Assembly: GCA_963668325.1 (NCBI GenBank)
Contig: OY764222.1
Span: forward strand, 2,666,001-2,730,000
Source of the DNA: MPNP01 sp963668325
Lineage (GTDB): Bacteria > Pseudomonadota > Alphaproteobacteria > Rhodobacterales > Rhodobacteraceae
DNA length: 64,000 nucleotides
Direction of reading: 5' to 3'
Position numbers and translations under genes: made by a program. Positions 54,366 through 63,706 of the stretch are shown in pieces (position 1 is the stretch's first letter; each line of letters starts with the position of its first letter). The notes under the pieces were generated by a model that made no database searches, had not been told where the DNA came from, and saw nothing but the letters and a program-made list of their open reading frames with translations.

Positions 54366-56062
54366 GCCAGAGATAATACCGGGTCCTCTTTCCTGGAATC
54401 GGCTTCTGGAAAATGAATTGACTTACCCACCAATTGTTCGGCTGTCGGGGCACAATCATAATCCAGTTTCCAGATGATTGCTTCAACAAGGGCTTCAAAA
54501 GAAGCTTCTATGATATTTGGTGACACACCTGCCGTTGCCCATCTCAAACCTTCTGAATTGGTACATTCTATAACCACCCTGGTAACTGCAGATGTACCCG
54601 ACCCTCGAATTCTGACCTTGAAGTCAACCAATTTCATATCTGAAATATATTTCTGGTAAGGACCAAGATCCCTTTGCAAGGCTTTAGATAAAGCATGGAC
54701 AGGGCCACTGTCCAAATTATCAGTTAACCCTTCGGATACAGATATTTTTCTTTCATTCCCTATCTTGATTACAACAACAGCTTCGGATTCGCTTTTCGAT
54801 ATGTTGTCGGTCAGGTGATGGGATTCCACGTTGACTCTGAAACGTTGAACCGTGAAGTAATTTGAAAGTGTGCCAAGCAGTCTTTTCACCAATAGCTGGC
54901 AGGATTCAGGTGCCACATCATAAGTATACCCCTTATCCTCCCTGAGCTTGATCTCGTCGACAATCCTTTGCAGGGTATCGTCATCAATCGACTTTAAATC
55001 TACCCCCAACTCTGTCAGCCAGGACCTCACATGCGACCTCCCAGCCTGGTTAGAAAGGGGGATTACCCGCTTATTTCCAATATCCTCTGGGTCCACATGC
55101 TCATAGGTAGATGGATCTCGTAAGACCCCAGAACCATGAAGGCCAGCCTTGTGTGCAAAAGCGGAGGTCCCAACATAGGCCGCGTTTTTACTGGGAATTC
55201 TATCAAGAATATCATCTAGAACTCGGGAAAGTTGGGTTAATTTCTTGAGTTTCTCCAAGGATACACTGGTGTCATAGAGAGACCTGTAAGGTTCCTTAAG
55301 CCTGAGGTTGCCGATTATGGTAATCAAATTGGCATTACCACATCTTTCGCCAATCCCGTTGATTGTTCCCTGAACTTGGCGAGCACCAGCATCAATTGCT
55401 GCTAATGATCCGGCAACGGCATTTTCTGTGTCATTATGGGTGTGTATTCCCAACCTGTCCCCGGGGATACCGTATTCAATTACCGCTTTCGTTGCTGTTC
55501 CAATATCCTTGGGTAGGGTTCCACCATTAGTATCGCAAAGTACAACCCACCTAGCCCCGGCCACATAAGCTTCCTTGACACATTCCAGAGCATATTTTTC
55601 ATCGGAAAAATAGCCATCAAAGAAATGCTCGGCATCAAAGATCACTTCCTTACCCTTGGCAACCAGGTGCTTGATTGACTGGCTGATATTTTCGAAGTTT
55701 TTCTCCAGGGTAATTCCCAAGGCTTTTTGTACGTGGAAAACATGTGTTTTGCCGACAATACAAACCGTATCTGTATTTGAGTTAACCAAACTGGCCAAAT
55801 TAATGTCATTTTCAGCGGAGTGGTCTGCTCTTTTGGTCATGCCAAAGGCGGCAATTTGGGCATCCCTGGTTTTGGGTAGATTTTCAAAATACTGTCGATC
55901 AGTTTCGTTGGCTCCGGTAAATCCGCCCTCAATGTAATCTATTCCAATGTCGTCAAGCTCTTTGGTAAGCCTAATCTTATCTTCGAGACCGAACAGGACA
56001 CCTAAAGTCTGTACGCCATCTCGAAGGGTCGTATCATATAAATAAATTCTTTCCTTGGTCAT
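54362..56062 (-). CDS. cimA: (R)-citramalate synthase
   Basis: I chose the ATG at 56062 because GAAGG precedes it. The 566-residue product is a DRE-TIM metallolyase of the CimA branch. It has LYDTTLRDGVQTLGVLFGLE at the start, FIEGGFTGANE-type sequence (YIEGGFTGANETDRQYFENL), the metal-binding HTHNDTENAVAGS and a LeuA-type regulatory domain from about residue 430. The enzyme makes citramalate from pyruvate and acetyl-CoA for isoleucine synthesis. It follows cysS by 28 bases. Confidence 0.93.
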   Translation of the reverse strand: MTKERIYLYDTTLRDGVQTLGVLFGLEDKIRLTKELDDIGIDYIEGGFTGANETDRQYFENLPKTRDAQIAAFGMTKRADHSAENDINLASLVNSNTDTVCIVGKTHVFHVQKALGITLEKNFENISQSIKHLVAKGKEVIFDAEHFFDGYFSDEKYALECVKEAYVAGARWVVLCDTNGGTLPKDIGTATKAVIEYGIPGDRLGIHTHNDTENAVAGSLAAIDAGARQVQGTINGIGERCGNANLITIIGNLRLKEPYRSLYDTSVSLEKLKKLTQLSRVLDDILDRIPSKNAAYVGTSAFAHKAGLHGSGVLRDPSTYEHVDPEDIGNKRVIPLSNQAGRSHVRSWLTELGVDLKSIDDDTLQRIVDEIKLREDKGYTYDVAPESCQLLVKRLLGTLSNYFTVQRFRVNVESHHLTDNISKSESEAVVVIKIGNERKISVSEGLTDNLDSGPVHALSKALQRDLGPYQKYISDMKLVDFKVRIRGSGTSAVTRVVIECTNSEGLRWATAGVSPNIIEASFEALVEAIIWKLDYDCAPTAEQLVGKSIHFPEADSRKEDPVLSLA

Positions 56063-56090
56063 TACTCTACCTTCATTATGCGAGGGAATA

Positions 56091-57542
56091 CTATAATCCA
56101 TCCCCAAACTTACTCTTCAACAGTTCCAACTTTTGTGGATTGAAATTGCTTCCTATCTCCCATTTCGGAAGTTTACCACCAGGCTGATCTTGTAATAAAA
56201 TTCCTGCATCACCCAGAGCGACCCTGATTTCATCTGCCTTGGTAAAATTCCTGCTTTTCCTGCACTCTTCCCTTACCTTTAGCAATTGTTCCAAGCATTC
56301 GCTAACTTTGTTAGAATGATTGGAATTTAATTCTGAAAGCCCCTCTAGGGTATTTGCTTGCTGGGCAAGAGTATCCAAACCCAAAAGACTAATTGATCCA
56401 TAAAGGGTATCAAGGTCTCCTCTTTTGGCCAATTCATGGAGAATAGATAAGCCTTTCGGAATATTGAAATCGTTACAAATAGATTCCAGGAAAACAGGAT
56501 CAATTTGGAGATTCAGATCGGGTTTTGTGGATAATAACCTTCGCCAACGTGCGACAATCTCAGTTGCTTCCTGAACTTTACTTTCTGTCCAGTCAATTTG
56601 AGAACGGTAATGGGTCCCCAGCATAACGAGTCGGATTACCTCACCTGATATACCTTTATCCTTAAGATCCTTAATGGTAAAAAAATTACCAAGACTTTTA
56701 GCCATTTTCTGACCGTTCACCCTGATCATTCCATTATGCATCCAATAACGAGCAAATTCCTCCTCAGGAAATATGGCATTACTCTGGGCCATCTCGTTCT
56801 CGTGGTGCGGGAAGCAAAGGTCTGATCCTCCTCCATGAAGGTCAAAACTGGGACCAAGCAATTCGGAACTCATGGCTGAACATTCAATGTGCCAACCCGG
56901 CCTCCCTCTTCCCCAAGGGCTACTCCAACCAGGAAGGTCATCACTTGAAGGTTTCCAAAGGACAAAATCCAGATCATTTTTCTTATAAGGAGCGACCTCA
57001 ACCCGGGCCCCTGCCCTCATCGTTTCCAAATTTCTTTTGGCCAATGAGCCGTAATTTGGTGCTGAAGACACATCAAACAGGATATGCCCCTCAACCTCAT
57101 AACCATGGCCTTGGGAAATAATGGTCTTAATCATGGCAATCATCTGCGGGATATAATCGGTTGCCCGCGGTTCATCGGTGGGTTCAAGGACACCAAGGGA
57201 TTGCATATCCTCATGATACCAGCCAATAGTTTCATCGGTTATTGTCTTGATGATAGCAACCAGATCCCTTGGATCACCTTTGGCCTTAAGACTTGCAGCT
57301 CGATTGTTTATTTTGTCATCAATATCCGTGATATTCCTGACATAGGTTACATTTTCCTTCCCATAGAGGTGTCGAAGAAGGCGATAGACGATATCAAAGG
57401 TAACCGCTGGCCTTGCATTACCGATATGGGCACGATCATAAACCGTTGGACCGCATACATACATTCGAACGGCTTTAGGGTTCAGAGGTTCAAATTTCTC
57501 TTTCCTACGGGTTTTCGTATTCCAGATGTGTAATGTTGTCAT
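56091..57542 (-). CDS. cysS: Cysteinyl-tRNA synthetase
   Basis: A 483-residue class I synthetase. The HIGH motif is in VYDRAHIGNARPAV, zinc ligands include C in MYVCGPTVYD and C/H in WHIECSAM and LCFPHHENEMAQS, and the KMSKS motif is KMAKSLGN. The C-terminal helical anticodon-binding part is complete (KVREECRKSRNFTKADEIRV). Standard length. Confidence 0.97.
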   Translation of the reverse strand: MTTLHIWNTKTRRKEKFEPLNPKAVRMYVCGPTVYDRAHIGNARPAVTFDIVYRLLRHLYGKENVTYVRNITDIDDKINNRAASLKAKGDPRDLVAIIKTITDETIGWYHEDMQSLGVLEPTDEPRATDYIPQMIAMIKTIISQGHGYEVEGHILFDVSSAPNYGSLAKRNLETMRAGARVEVAPYKKNDLDFVLWKPSSDDLPGWSSPWGRGRPGWHIECSAMSSELLGPSFDLHGGGSDLCFPHHENEMAQSNAIFPEEEFARYWMHNGMIRVNGQKMAKSLGNFFTIKDLKDKGISGEVIRLVMLGTHYRSQIDWTESKVQEATEIVARWRRLLSTKPDLNLQIDPVFLESICNDFNIPKGLSILHELAKRGDLDTLYGSISLLGLDTLAQQANTLEGLSELNSNHSNKVSECLEQLLKVREECRKSRNFTKADEIRVALGDAGILLQDQPGGKLPKWEIGSNFNPQKLELLKSKFGDGL

Positions 57543-57937
57543 ATTATACCATAAAGGGCTTTAGTCCCTACGGCCCGATAGAAGAAATAATGAAATAGAC
57601 AACGGGCCGACAGAGATGTCAGCCAATAATGCAAATGTATATTGAAGATACTTTCGATGTCATAAAGCAACAAATTAGCGATCTTTATGTAGAAATCAAG
57701 TAACCAGTTGGCGATTGGGTTGTTTGTGCCTTGATATTATTATTTGGTTAGTTTAATTTGGTTGTGCTTGATATATTGTCTTAGTTGATCTGTAAGCATC
57801 AAATATCACAAGTTTCAGATTGGAAAACAAATGGTTAGTTATGTGAATAATTTTCCAAGGTGGAGTTAGGTTAATGGGTCAATTTTTGCTGGTACATTTG
57901 TTTTTGATACTCAAGCGATTAGTAGAGGTAGACAATC
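57543..57937. other. Divergent intergenic region before the methyltransferase operon
   Basis: 395 bases, AT-rich near the right end. CGGCCCG and CGGGCCG (about 57571-57610) form a 7-bp inverted repeat with a 25-base loop. It probably holds the cysS promoter and the promoter of the methyltransferase operon. The defence-type operon begins here with no tRNA or integrase nearby. Confidence 0.45.
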
Positions 57938-59020
57938 GTGCACCATAAAAGAGATTCTGCTGTTGTTCGAGTATATGATTTTTTCTCTGGTTGTGGGGGT
58001 ACGAGTTGTGGTTTTCAAAAAGCTGGTATGGAAATAGCTTTTGCTTTGGATCATGATAGTGATGCTAGTGGTAGTTATAAAGCTAATTTTCCTGATACAC
58101 ATTTTGAATTAGCAGACATCAGCAAGGTGAAAATTAATGCTATAAAATCCCGTTTAAAATCAGATCGATCAAACCCTATATTGTTCAGTGGATGTGCTCC
58201 ATGCCAACCTTTCTCCAAGCAGAATACAAAACGTCCAAAATTGAATCAGGATAAGCGTGTTTCCCTACTAACTTATTTTTCACGATTGGTAGAGAAATGC
58301 CTACCTGACCTTGTGTTTATTGAGAATGTTCCAGGATTACAGAATCTCAAGGCGGACAGTGAGCCTTTCGGGGGATTCCTGAAGAAACTAGATCTAGCAG
58401 GATACAAGGTAGATTACAGTTCAATCATACTATCCAAGTACGGGATACCACAAAGTCGCCGCCGACTTGTTCTGATGGCTAGTCTCCACGGCACTATCCA
58501 ACTACCAAAAGAAACGCACGGTCCAGGAACTCCAAACTCTCAATATTCTTCAGTCCGTGACTGGATTTCACATCTTCCCCAAATCAAGGCGGGAGAAGAG
58601 CACAATAAAATCCCAAATCACAAAGCAGCTAATTTATCTGATCTCAATCTTAAACGAATTAAATCTACCCCTGAGGGTGGAGGTAATAGGGAGTGGCCTA
58701 AAAAACTAAGGCTTAAGTGTCATAAGAATTTTACAGGTTTTAGTGATGTTTATGGTAGAATGTCGTGGAACAAACCATCGCCTGGGTTAACTACCAGGTG
58801 TATTAGTTACTCTAACGGAAGGTTTGGGCACCCTGAACAGCACAGGGCTATCAGCATAAGAGAAGCGGCATGCTTGCAGACTTTTCCAGAAGATTTTGTA
58901 CTAAAAGGAAATATGGGCTCAATGGCTAGGCAAATTGGTAACGCTGTACCAGTTCGTTTAGCAGAACTTATAGGTCGCTGTTTCATCAACCATCTGAAAG
59001 AGGTAGGGAAACTTACCTAA
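57938..59020 (+). CDS. C5 cytosine-specific DNA methyltransferase
   Basis: A 360-residue methyltransferase with a GTG start behind AGAGGT. Motif I is DFFSGCGG at 14-21, motif IV PCQPFS at 88-93 with catalytic Cys89, motif VI ENVPG at 129-133, motif VIII QSRRRL, and motif X IGNAVPVRLAE. The target-recognition region between VIII and IX is short, and the site is unknown. Its TAA overlaps the ATG of the next gene (TAATG), tying it to the GHKL protein. It probably marks host DNA for the system that follows, although an orphan regulatory role is possible. Confidence 0.93.
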   Translation: MHHKRDSAVVRVYDFFSGCGGTSCGFQKAGMEIAFALDHDSDASGSYKANFPDTHFELADISKVKINAIKSRLKSDRSNPILFSGCAPCQPFSKQNTKRPKLNQDKRVSLLTYFSRLVEKCLPDLVFIENVPGLQNLKADSEPFGGFLKKLDLAGYKVDYSSIILSKYGIPQSRRRLVLMASLHGTIQLPKETHGPGTPNSQYSSVRDWISHLPQIKAGEEHNKIPNHKAANLSDLNLKRIKSTPEGGGNREWPKKLRLKCHKNFTGFSDVYGRMSWNKPSPGLTTRCISYSNGRFGHPEQHRAISIREAACLQTFPEDFVLKGNMGSMARQIGNAVPVRLAELIGRCFINHLKEVGKLT

Positions 59021-61956
59021 TGGCAACATTCAGGACTCGTGCCCGTACTCTGGACATGTTGGGCCGTCAACAGATTGCCGGAATTCCAACGGCAATCAGT
59101 GAATTGTTCAAAAATGCTCACGATGCTTATGCTGACAACGTGGAAATTGACTATTTCCGTTCGGATGGTCTTTTCGTGTTGAGAGATGATGGGGTGGGTA
59201 TGAACAAAGAGGATTTCGAAACCCGATGGCTGACGATAGGAACAGAAAGCAAGTTTGTTTCCACCCGATTACCTCCACATTTTCCAAATAAAGAAAAAAG
59301 ACCAATGCTTGGGGAAAAAGGTATTGGAAGGCTTGCGGTCGCAACCATAGGGCCCCAACTTCTCGTTCTTTCTCGTGCTGTAGGGGCATCAGATTTAATA
59401 ACATCTTTCTTGAACTGGAGTATTTTTGAATGGCCTGGTATTGATCTAGAAGACATCAATATCCCTCTGCGTACAATATCATCGGGGGGCTTACCCACGG
59501 ATAAGGACGTGGCTGAAATGGTGGAAGAATTTCGTATAAGCGCAAAAACGATTTGCCATAAGGTAGATCATAAATTGTTTAATAAACTTGAGATAGAATT
59601 AGACCAATTCGATATAGACCCCCAGGATATTGATTCATATCTTAAGGAACCCACACTAAACAAGAACCGAAATGGAACACATTTCATAATTAAGCCGACT
59701 ACGCCACTACTAGATGAAGATATTGACGGAGATCCAACTGGGAGAAAAACGTTTGCGGTAACGTCATTAAAAAAAGCTTTACTAGGATTTAGTAATACTA
59801 TGACACCAGATTCTAGAACCGTAATCAAAACCGCATTCCGTGATTACAAGACGGATGAACTGTATGATGATTTGATTTCAGGTGATGAATTCTTTACTCC
59901 AGAAGAATTTAAAGGTGCCGACCACCGGATTAGCGGGAATTTTGACCCATATGGCCAGTTTCGGGGAGAAATTTCTATCTTTGGTGAAACAATACCAGAT
60001 CATGTTATTACTTGGAGTGGCAATCCTGGAGTACACACGAAATGTGGGCCATTTAAAATTGATTTCGCTGCTTTTGAAGGTGAAGCTAGACACTCAACAA
60101 TTCCTAATGAAGAACATGCAAGAATTAAAATCAAGGCCGAACAGTTGGGAGGGTTGTATATTTATCGTAACGGGATCCGAATACTCCCTTACGGCAACAC
60201 CGATTTTGATTGGTTGGACATAGAAATAAATAGATCAAAGAGTGCTTACTACTATTATTTTTCCCATAGGAAGATGTTTGGAACTATAGAGATTGATGCC
60301 GATAAGAATAGTTTGCTTGTGGAGAAAGCCGGGCGGGAAGGATTCCAGGAGAACAAAGCGTATCGTCAGTTTCGCTCAATTCTAAGGAATTTTTTTACTC
60401 AGATGGCAGCTGATTTTTTCCGAACGGAGGGGCTTCACTCTGACATTTTTGATCTAAAGAAGACAGAACTGTCAAGAGAGCATAAGGCTAGGTTAGCACG
60501 AGAAAAACATATTAAAGAAAGAAGAAAGAATTTTGAGGAAAAGCTCAATGATTTCTTTGAAAAGCTCAATACAGATAAACCTCAGGAAGAAGTTTTGGCA
60601 TTGACCGAGCGCGCAGAAACACAATTACGAATAACTAGGAGTTTAACTGACAAACAATTAGCAGCAAAAAAGATTCTTGAACTTGAGAGGGTATTTCAAT
60701 CAGAAATTAGGGATTTGGAAGAAACATACCTAATCACTCGCCCGAGAATCCCGTTAAGGGATATGACTCTTCGCGATTGGGGAGCCTATACCTCAGCATT
60801 CTCTACTCTCCATGAAAATGTGTTCAGCCCAGCTCGTAGTATTTTTGAGGAATTGATAGAAGAAGAGGTTCAGAAAGCTTCAATTTCACTCAATCGACAA
60901 GTTAGAACTGAGGCTGCTTTGGATGGTCTTGGGAAACAGGTTCAGATTAAAACAAAATACTCTGGAAATGAAGTGAAGAAAAAGGCAACCGAGGTCGCTT
61001 CTAATGCAAGGGAGGTTGCAAGCCAATCGCTTAAAGCAGTTGAGTTGGAATTTCGAGAGGTGATGAGTGATTTTCAAAAAATGGATTTAGCAAGCTTGAC
61101 TGATGAAGGTTTTATTGAAACAAGGGATAAGTTAGAAACAAGGATATTAAGGGTAACCGAAGAGAAAGGAGAATTATTGCGGTCCATAAAAGAACAACTT
61201 GATGCTATTGAAGTTAACAGTAATATTTCGACAATCGAGCAACTAGGAGCAATTGAACAACGAAATCTATTGTTGGAAGAGCAGGCTGAGGCCGATGCAC
61301 AGTTAGCACAATTAGGAATGGCAATTGAAATAATAGACCATGAGTTTTCTGGAACAATACGGTCAATACGTACGAGTTTACGAAAACTGAAAGCTTGGGC
61401 GGATATTAATCAGGGATTGGAAGAACTGTATAACAATATTCGCAAGAGTTTTGATCATCTTGATGGTTATTTAACATTGTTCACACCATTACAGCGGAGA
61501 CTCTACAGAAAAGAAGTAGAAATCCATGGTTATAAAATTTTTGCCTTTCTAGAGGAGTTGTTCAGAGCTCGATTGGCTCGCCATAATATATCTCTTACAG
61601 CTACTAAGGCTTTTTCTAGTTCAAGAGTTTTAGGCTACCCTTCAAGTTTCTACCCCGTATTTGTTAATTTGGTGGATAATGCAATTTTTTGGTTGTCTCA
61701 ACAGAACCCCCATCAAGAACGTAAGATTACACTTGATGAGAATAACGGAACATTGATTGTTGCAGACACAGGGCCTGGTGTGGGTATACGAGATCTGGAT
61801 ACAATTTTTGAATTCGGTTTTAGCAGAAAACCTGGTGGCCGAGGGATGGGATTACATATCGGACGTGAGACACTGCGTAGGGTGGGTTACGACCTGTATC
61901 TAATAGATGGAAGCGGTGGGGCAAAATTTGGTTTGATTCCTAAGGCTGAGTCATAG
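59020..61956 (+). CDS. Dual-GHKL ATPase: MORC/HSP90-like N-terminus, histidine-kinase-like C-terminus
   Basis: A 978-residue cytoplasmic protein without membrane segments. The first GHKL ATPase has an N-box with N32 and D35 (ELFKNAHDAYAD), G1 DDGVGM at 56-61 and G2 GEKGIGR at 98-104, resembling bacterial MORC/HSP90-type ATPases of restriction-linked clusters. A long charged coiled-coil region follows (about 480-770). The end is kinase-like: a possible H-box with H774 (IEIIDHEFSGTIRSIRTSLR), a second N-box N883/N887, G1 DTGPGVG at 916-922 and G2 FGFSRKPGGRGMGLH at 932-946. It may sense foreign or unmethylated DNA and phosphorylate the next protein, which is inference. Confidence 0.9.
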   Translation: MATFRTRARTLDMLGRQQIAGIPTAISELFKNAHDAYADNVEIDYFRSDGLFVLRDDGVGMNKEDFETRWLTIGTESKFVSTRLPPHFPNKEKRPMLGEKGIGRLAVATIGPQLLVLSRAVGASDLITSFLNWSIFEWPGIDLEDINIPLRTISSGGLPTDKDVAEMVEEFRISAKTICHKVDHKLFNKLEIELDQFDIDPQDIDSYLKEPTLNKNRNGTHFIIKPTTPLLDEDIDGDPTGRKTFAVTSLKKALLGFSNTMTPDSRTVIKTAFRDYKTDELYDDLISGDEFFTPEEFKGADHRISGNFDPYGQFRGEISIFGETIPDHVITWSGNPGVHTKCGPFKIDFAAFEGEARHSTIPNEEHARIKIKAEQLGGLYIYRNGIRILPYGNTDFDWLDIEINRSKSAYYYYFSHRKMFGTIEIDADKNSLLVEKAGREGFQENKAYRQFRSILRNFFTQMAADFFRTEGLHSDIFDLKKTELSREHKARLAREKHIKERRKNFEEKLNDFFEKLNTDKPQEEVLALTERAETQLRITRSLTDKQLAAKKILELERVFQSEIRDLEETYLITRPRIPLRDMTLRDWGAYTSAFSTLHENVFSPARSIFEELIEEEVQKASISLNRQVRTEAALDGLGKQVQIKTKYSGNEVKKKATEVASNAREVASQSLKAVELEFREVMSDFQKMDLASLTDEGFIETRDKLETRILRVTEEKGELLRSIKEQLDAIEVNSNISTIEQLGAIEQRNLLLEEQAEADAQLAQLGMAIEIIDHEFSGTIRSIRTSLRKLKAWADINQGLEELYNNIRKSFDHLDGYLTLFTPLQRRLYRKEVEIHGYKIFAFLEELFRARLARHNISLTATKAFSSSRVLGYPSSFYPVFVNLVDNAIFWLSQQNPHQERKITLDENNGTLIVADTGPGVGIRDLDTIFEFGFSRKPGGRGMGLHIGRETLRRVGYDLYLIDGSGGAKFGLIPKAES

Positions 61957-61964
61957 GAAAAATT

Positions 61965-63551
61965 ATGGATTTACCTGAAAAAAATGAAGTTCCCGAATAT
62001 GTTTCAAGGTTTCTTCAAACTGCGGTTATAGTTGATGATGAGGCTTATATAGCCACTACACCTAATCCGCTAGGAAAATTAACACAACCCACCCTAAAAA
62101 ACCGACCCACCAACTCCAAAAACCGACCCACCAACTCCAAAGATCAAGATTCTTACCCACTAGATGCGGGTACCATCAGTAATTCATTTTCAGATAAGGG
62201 AATAATTTGTGGAGTGGTAGGTCCCAAGAAACCCAACATAGAAACAATTAAACAAGCCGACATCGTGGTCTTGGATTGGTATCTGGAAAAATATGATGAA
62301 AGTATAACACTGAATTTACTGAAAAAACTATTAGGTAATAAAAAAAATCCTAAATCACTTCGGCTTGTAGCCATTTATACCAGTAAGGCGGAATTGTATG
62401 ATATAAGGGATAAGGTTAAGGAAAAATTACAGGAAACTGGTCTAAATCCCAAAAGTGAATTGGGAGCAAACCTCCTTTACCAAAATGGTTGGATAGTCAT
62501 TTATGCAAAATCAAGTACGAAATTATCTGATGATCTAAAAAATAGAAGTGTTGCAGAGAAGGATCTGCCTGAGCGGTTGATTCAAGACTTTGCTTCAATG
62601 ACGAATGGGTTACTTCCTGGAATTGTTCTTACTTCTTTAGCAGCTGTGCGACAAAACTCTCTTAAAATCCTTGATCAGTTTAGTTCCGACCTAGACCCAG
62701 CTTATCTGACCCAAAAGGCTTGTATTTCTAACCCAGCAGAATCTGAACAGCAAATCGTAAACCTTCTAGCCGAGGAAATTCGTGGTCTTATGAACAATGC
62801 CGTGGCAAAAGAATCCCCCGGGGGAACTGAGTCCATAAAAAATTGGCTAGGAAGTAATTTGGACAAAAATGTTTGTATAGAATATACAAAAAATAAATGT
62901 ACCATTACCATTTTAAGGGATCAAATAATTGCGTTGGCCTACGGCGAACCAAAGATTAGAGAAAAGCATAAAGATTATCTAAATAGAAAAGCTGCAAAAG
63001 AATTAACAACTATATTTTCAGGCTTAGATGAATCTGATTCACAAAAGCTTGACGAACGATTAGCTTGGATAATAAATTTCAGGACAATATATGGTTCTCC
63101 ACCACCAACCTTGTGGCTTGGGTCCGTAATTACAGAACTAAGCGGTAAAAAAAGGGATTTGCTCTGTATCAGGCCTCGGTGCGATAGTGTCAGGCTCGGA
63201 GAGGCTACTAAGTTTATTTTCCTACATTTGCAGAAACCAACAAATCAAAAAAATAAGCATTTACAAATTGTTCTCAAAATTGATGATGAATTCCAGCGCT
63301 TGGGTGTTGATAAAAAGGATTTTTATAATTGGGTCTCCCTAGAATTCCCACCAGTAGAGAGCACTAAACAAGTACAACCACAGTTACAAGGAAATGATTT
63401 GATTTTCACAGACACTTGCAAACAAGAATATATGTGGCAAGGTGAATTGAAATTTGAATTTGCTCAACGAATCGTCCAAACCATAGTTGAAAAATTGGGA
63501 CGTGTAGCTGTGGATGAATCTGAATGGCTTAGAAATAAAATTAATCAGTAA
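61965..63551 (+). CDS. Receiver-domain protein of the conflict-type operon
   Basis: A 528-residue protein starting 8 bases after the GHKL gene. The N-terminal part is an atypical receiver: the acid pair D24/D25 (VIVDDEAYI), a likely phosphorylated D104 (IVVLDWYLEKYD), the switch T139 (VAIYTSKAE) and K182 (IVIYAKSS). A loop of about 40 residues is inserted after the first strand. The remaining 340 residues are not a known DNA-binding output domain. LCIRPRCDSVRLGEATKFIF is a striking block that I recall from receiver proteins next to such ATPases. The output could be effector or regulator. No nuclease motif is evident. Confidence 0.85.
   Translation: MDLPEKNEVPEYVSRFLQTAVIVDDEAYIATTPNPLGKLTQPTLKNRPTNSKNRPTNSKDQDSYPLDAGTISNSFSDKGIICGVVGPKKPNIETIKQADIVVLDWYLEKYDESITLNLLKKLLGNKKNPKSLRLVAIYTSKAELYDIRDKVKEKLQETGLNPKSELGANLLYQNGWIVIYAKSSTKLSDDLKNRSVAEKDLPERLIQDFASMTNGLLPGIVLTSLAAVRQNSLKILDQFSSDLDPAYLTQKACISNPAESEQQIVNLLAEEIRGLMNNAVAKESPGGTESIKNWLGSNLDKNVCIEYTKNKCTITILRDQIIALAYGEPKIREKHKDYLNRKAAKELTTIFSGLDESDSQKLDERLAWIINFRTIYGSPPPTLWLGSVITELSGKKRDLLCIRPRCDSVRLGEATKFIFLHLQKPTNQKNKHLQIVLKIDDEFQRLGVDKKDFYNWVSLEFPPVESTKQVQPQLQGNDLIFTDTCKQEYMWQGELKFEFAQRIVQTIVEKLGRVAVDESEWLRNKINQ
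62097..62138 (+). repeat. In-frame 21-bp tandem duplication
   Basis: The sequence encoding KNRPTNS is present twice in a row without a mismatch (62097-62117 and 62118-62138), in the loop inserted in the receiver domain. It adds seven residues without shifting the frame. Confidence 0.92.
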
Positions 63552-63553
63552 TC

Positions 63554-63706
63554 ATGGAAACCGTGCAGACTCTTAGATTTACAAACTTCTGTAGAATGGA
63601 AAAACGAATACCCCATATTGTTTCGGATATTCAACGGATTAACGAGAGAGAAACTCTGTTCTTAGTCATGAAATTTAATTTTCCCGAATTAGTAGCTAAA
63701 AAGTGA
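63554..63706 (+). CDS. Small ORF after the receiver gene
   Basis: The ATG lies 2 bases after the receiver-gene stop. The 50-residue product begins METVQTLRFTNFCRMEKRIP and ends NFPELVAKK. It is mildly basic, without a recognised domain. It may be a genuine fourth member of the operon, since spacing suits coupling, or the remnant of a longer gene. It ends inside the converging gene on the other strand. Confidence 0.4.
   Translation: METVQTLRFTNFCRMEKRIPHIVSDIQRINERETLFLVMKFNFPELVAKK

Noticed and set aside
57543..57937. Search for an integrase or attachment site bordering the methyltransferase operon.
   Set aside because: No integrase gene, tRNA or direct repeat was found near the left border. 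The right border lies outside the window.
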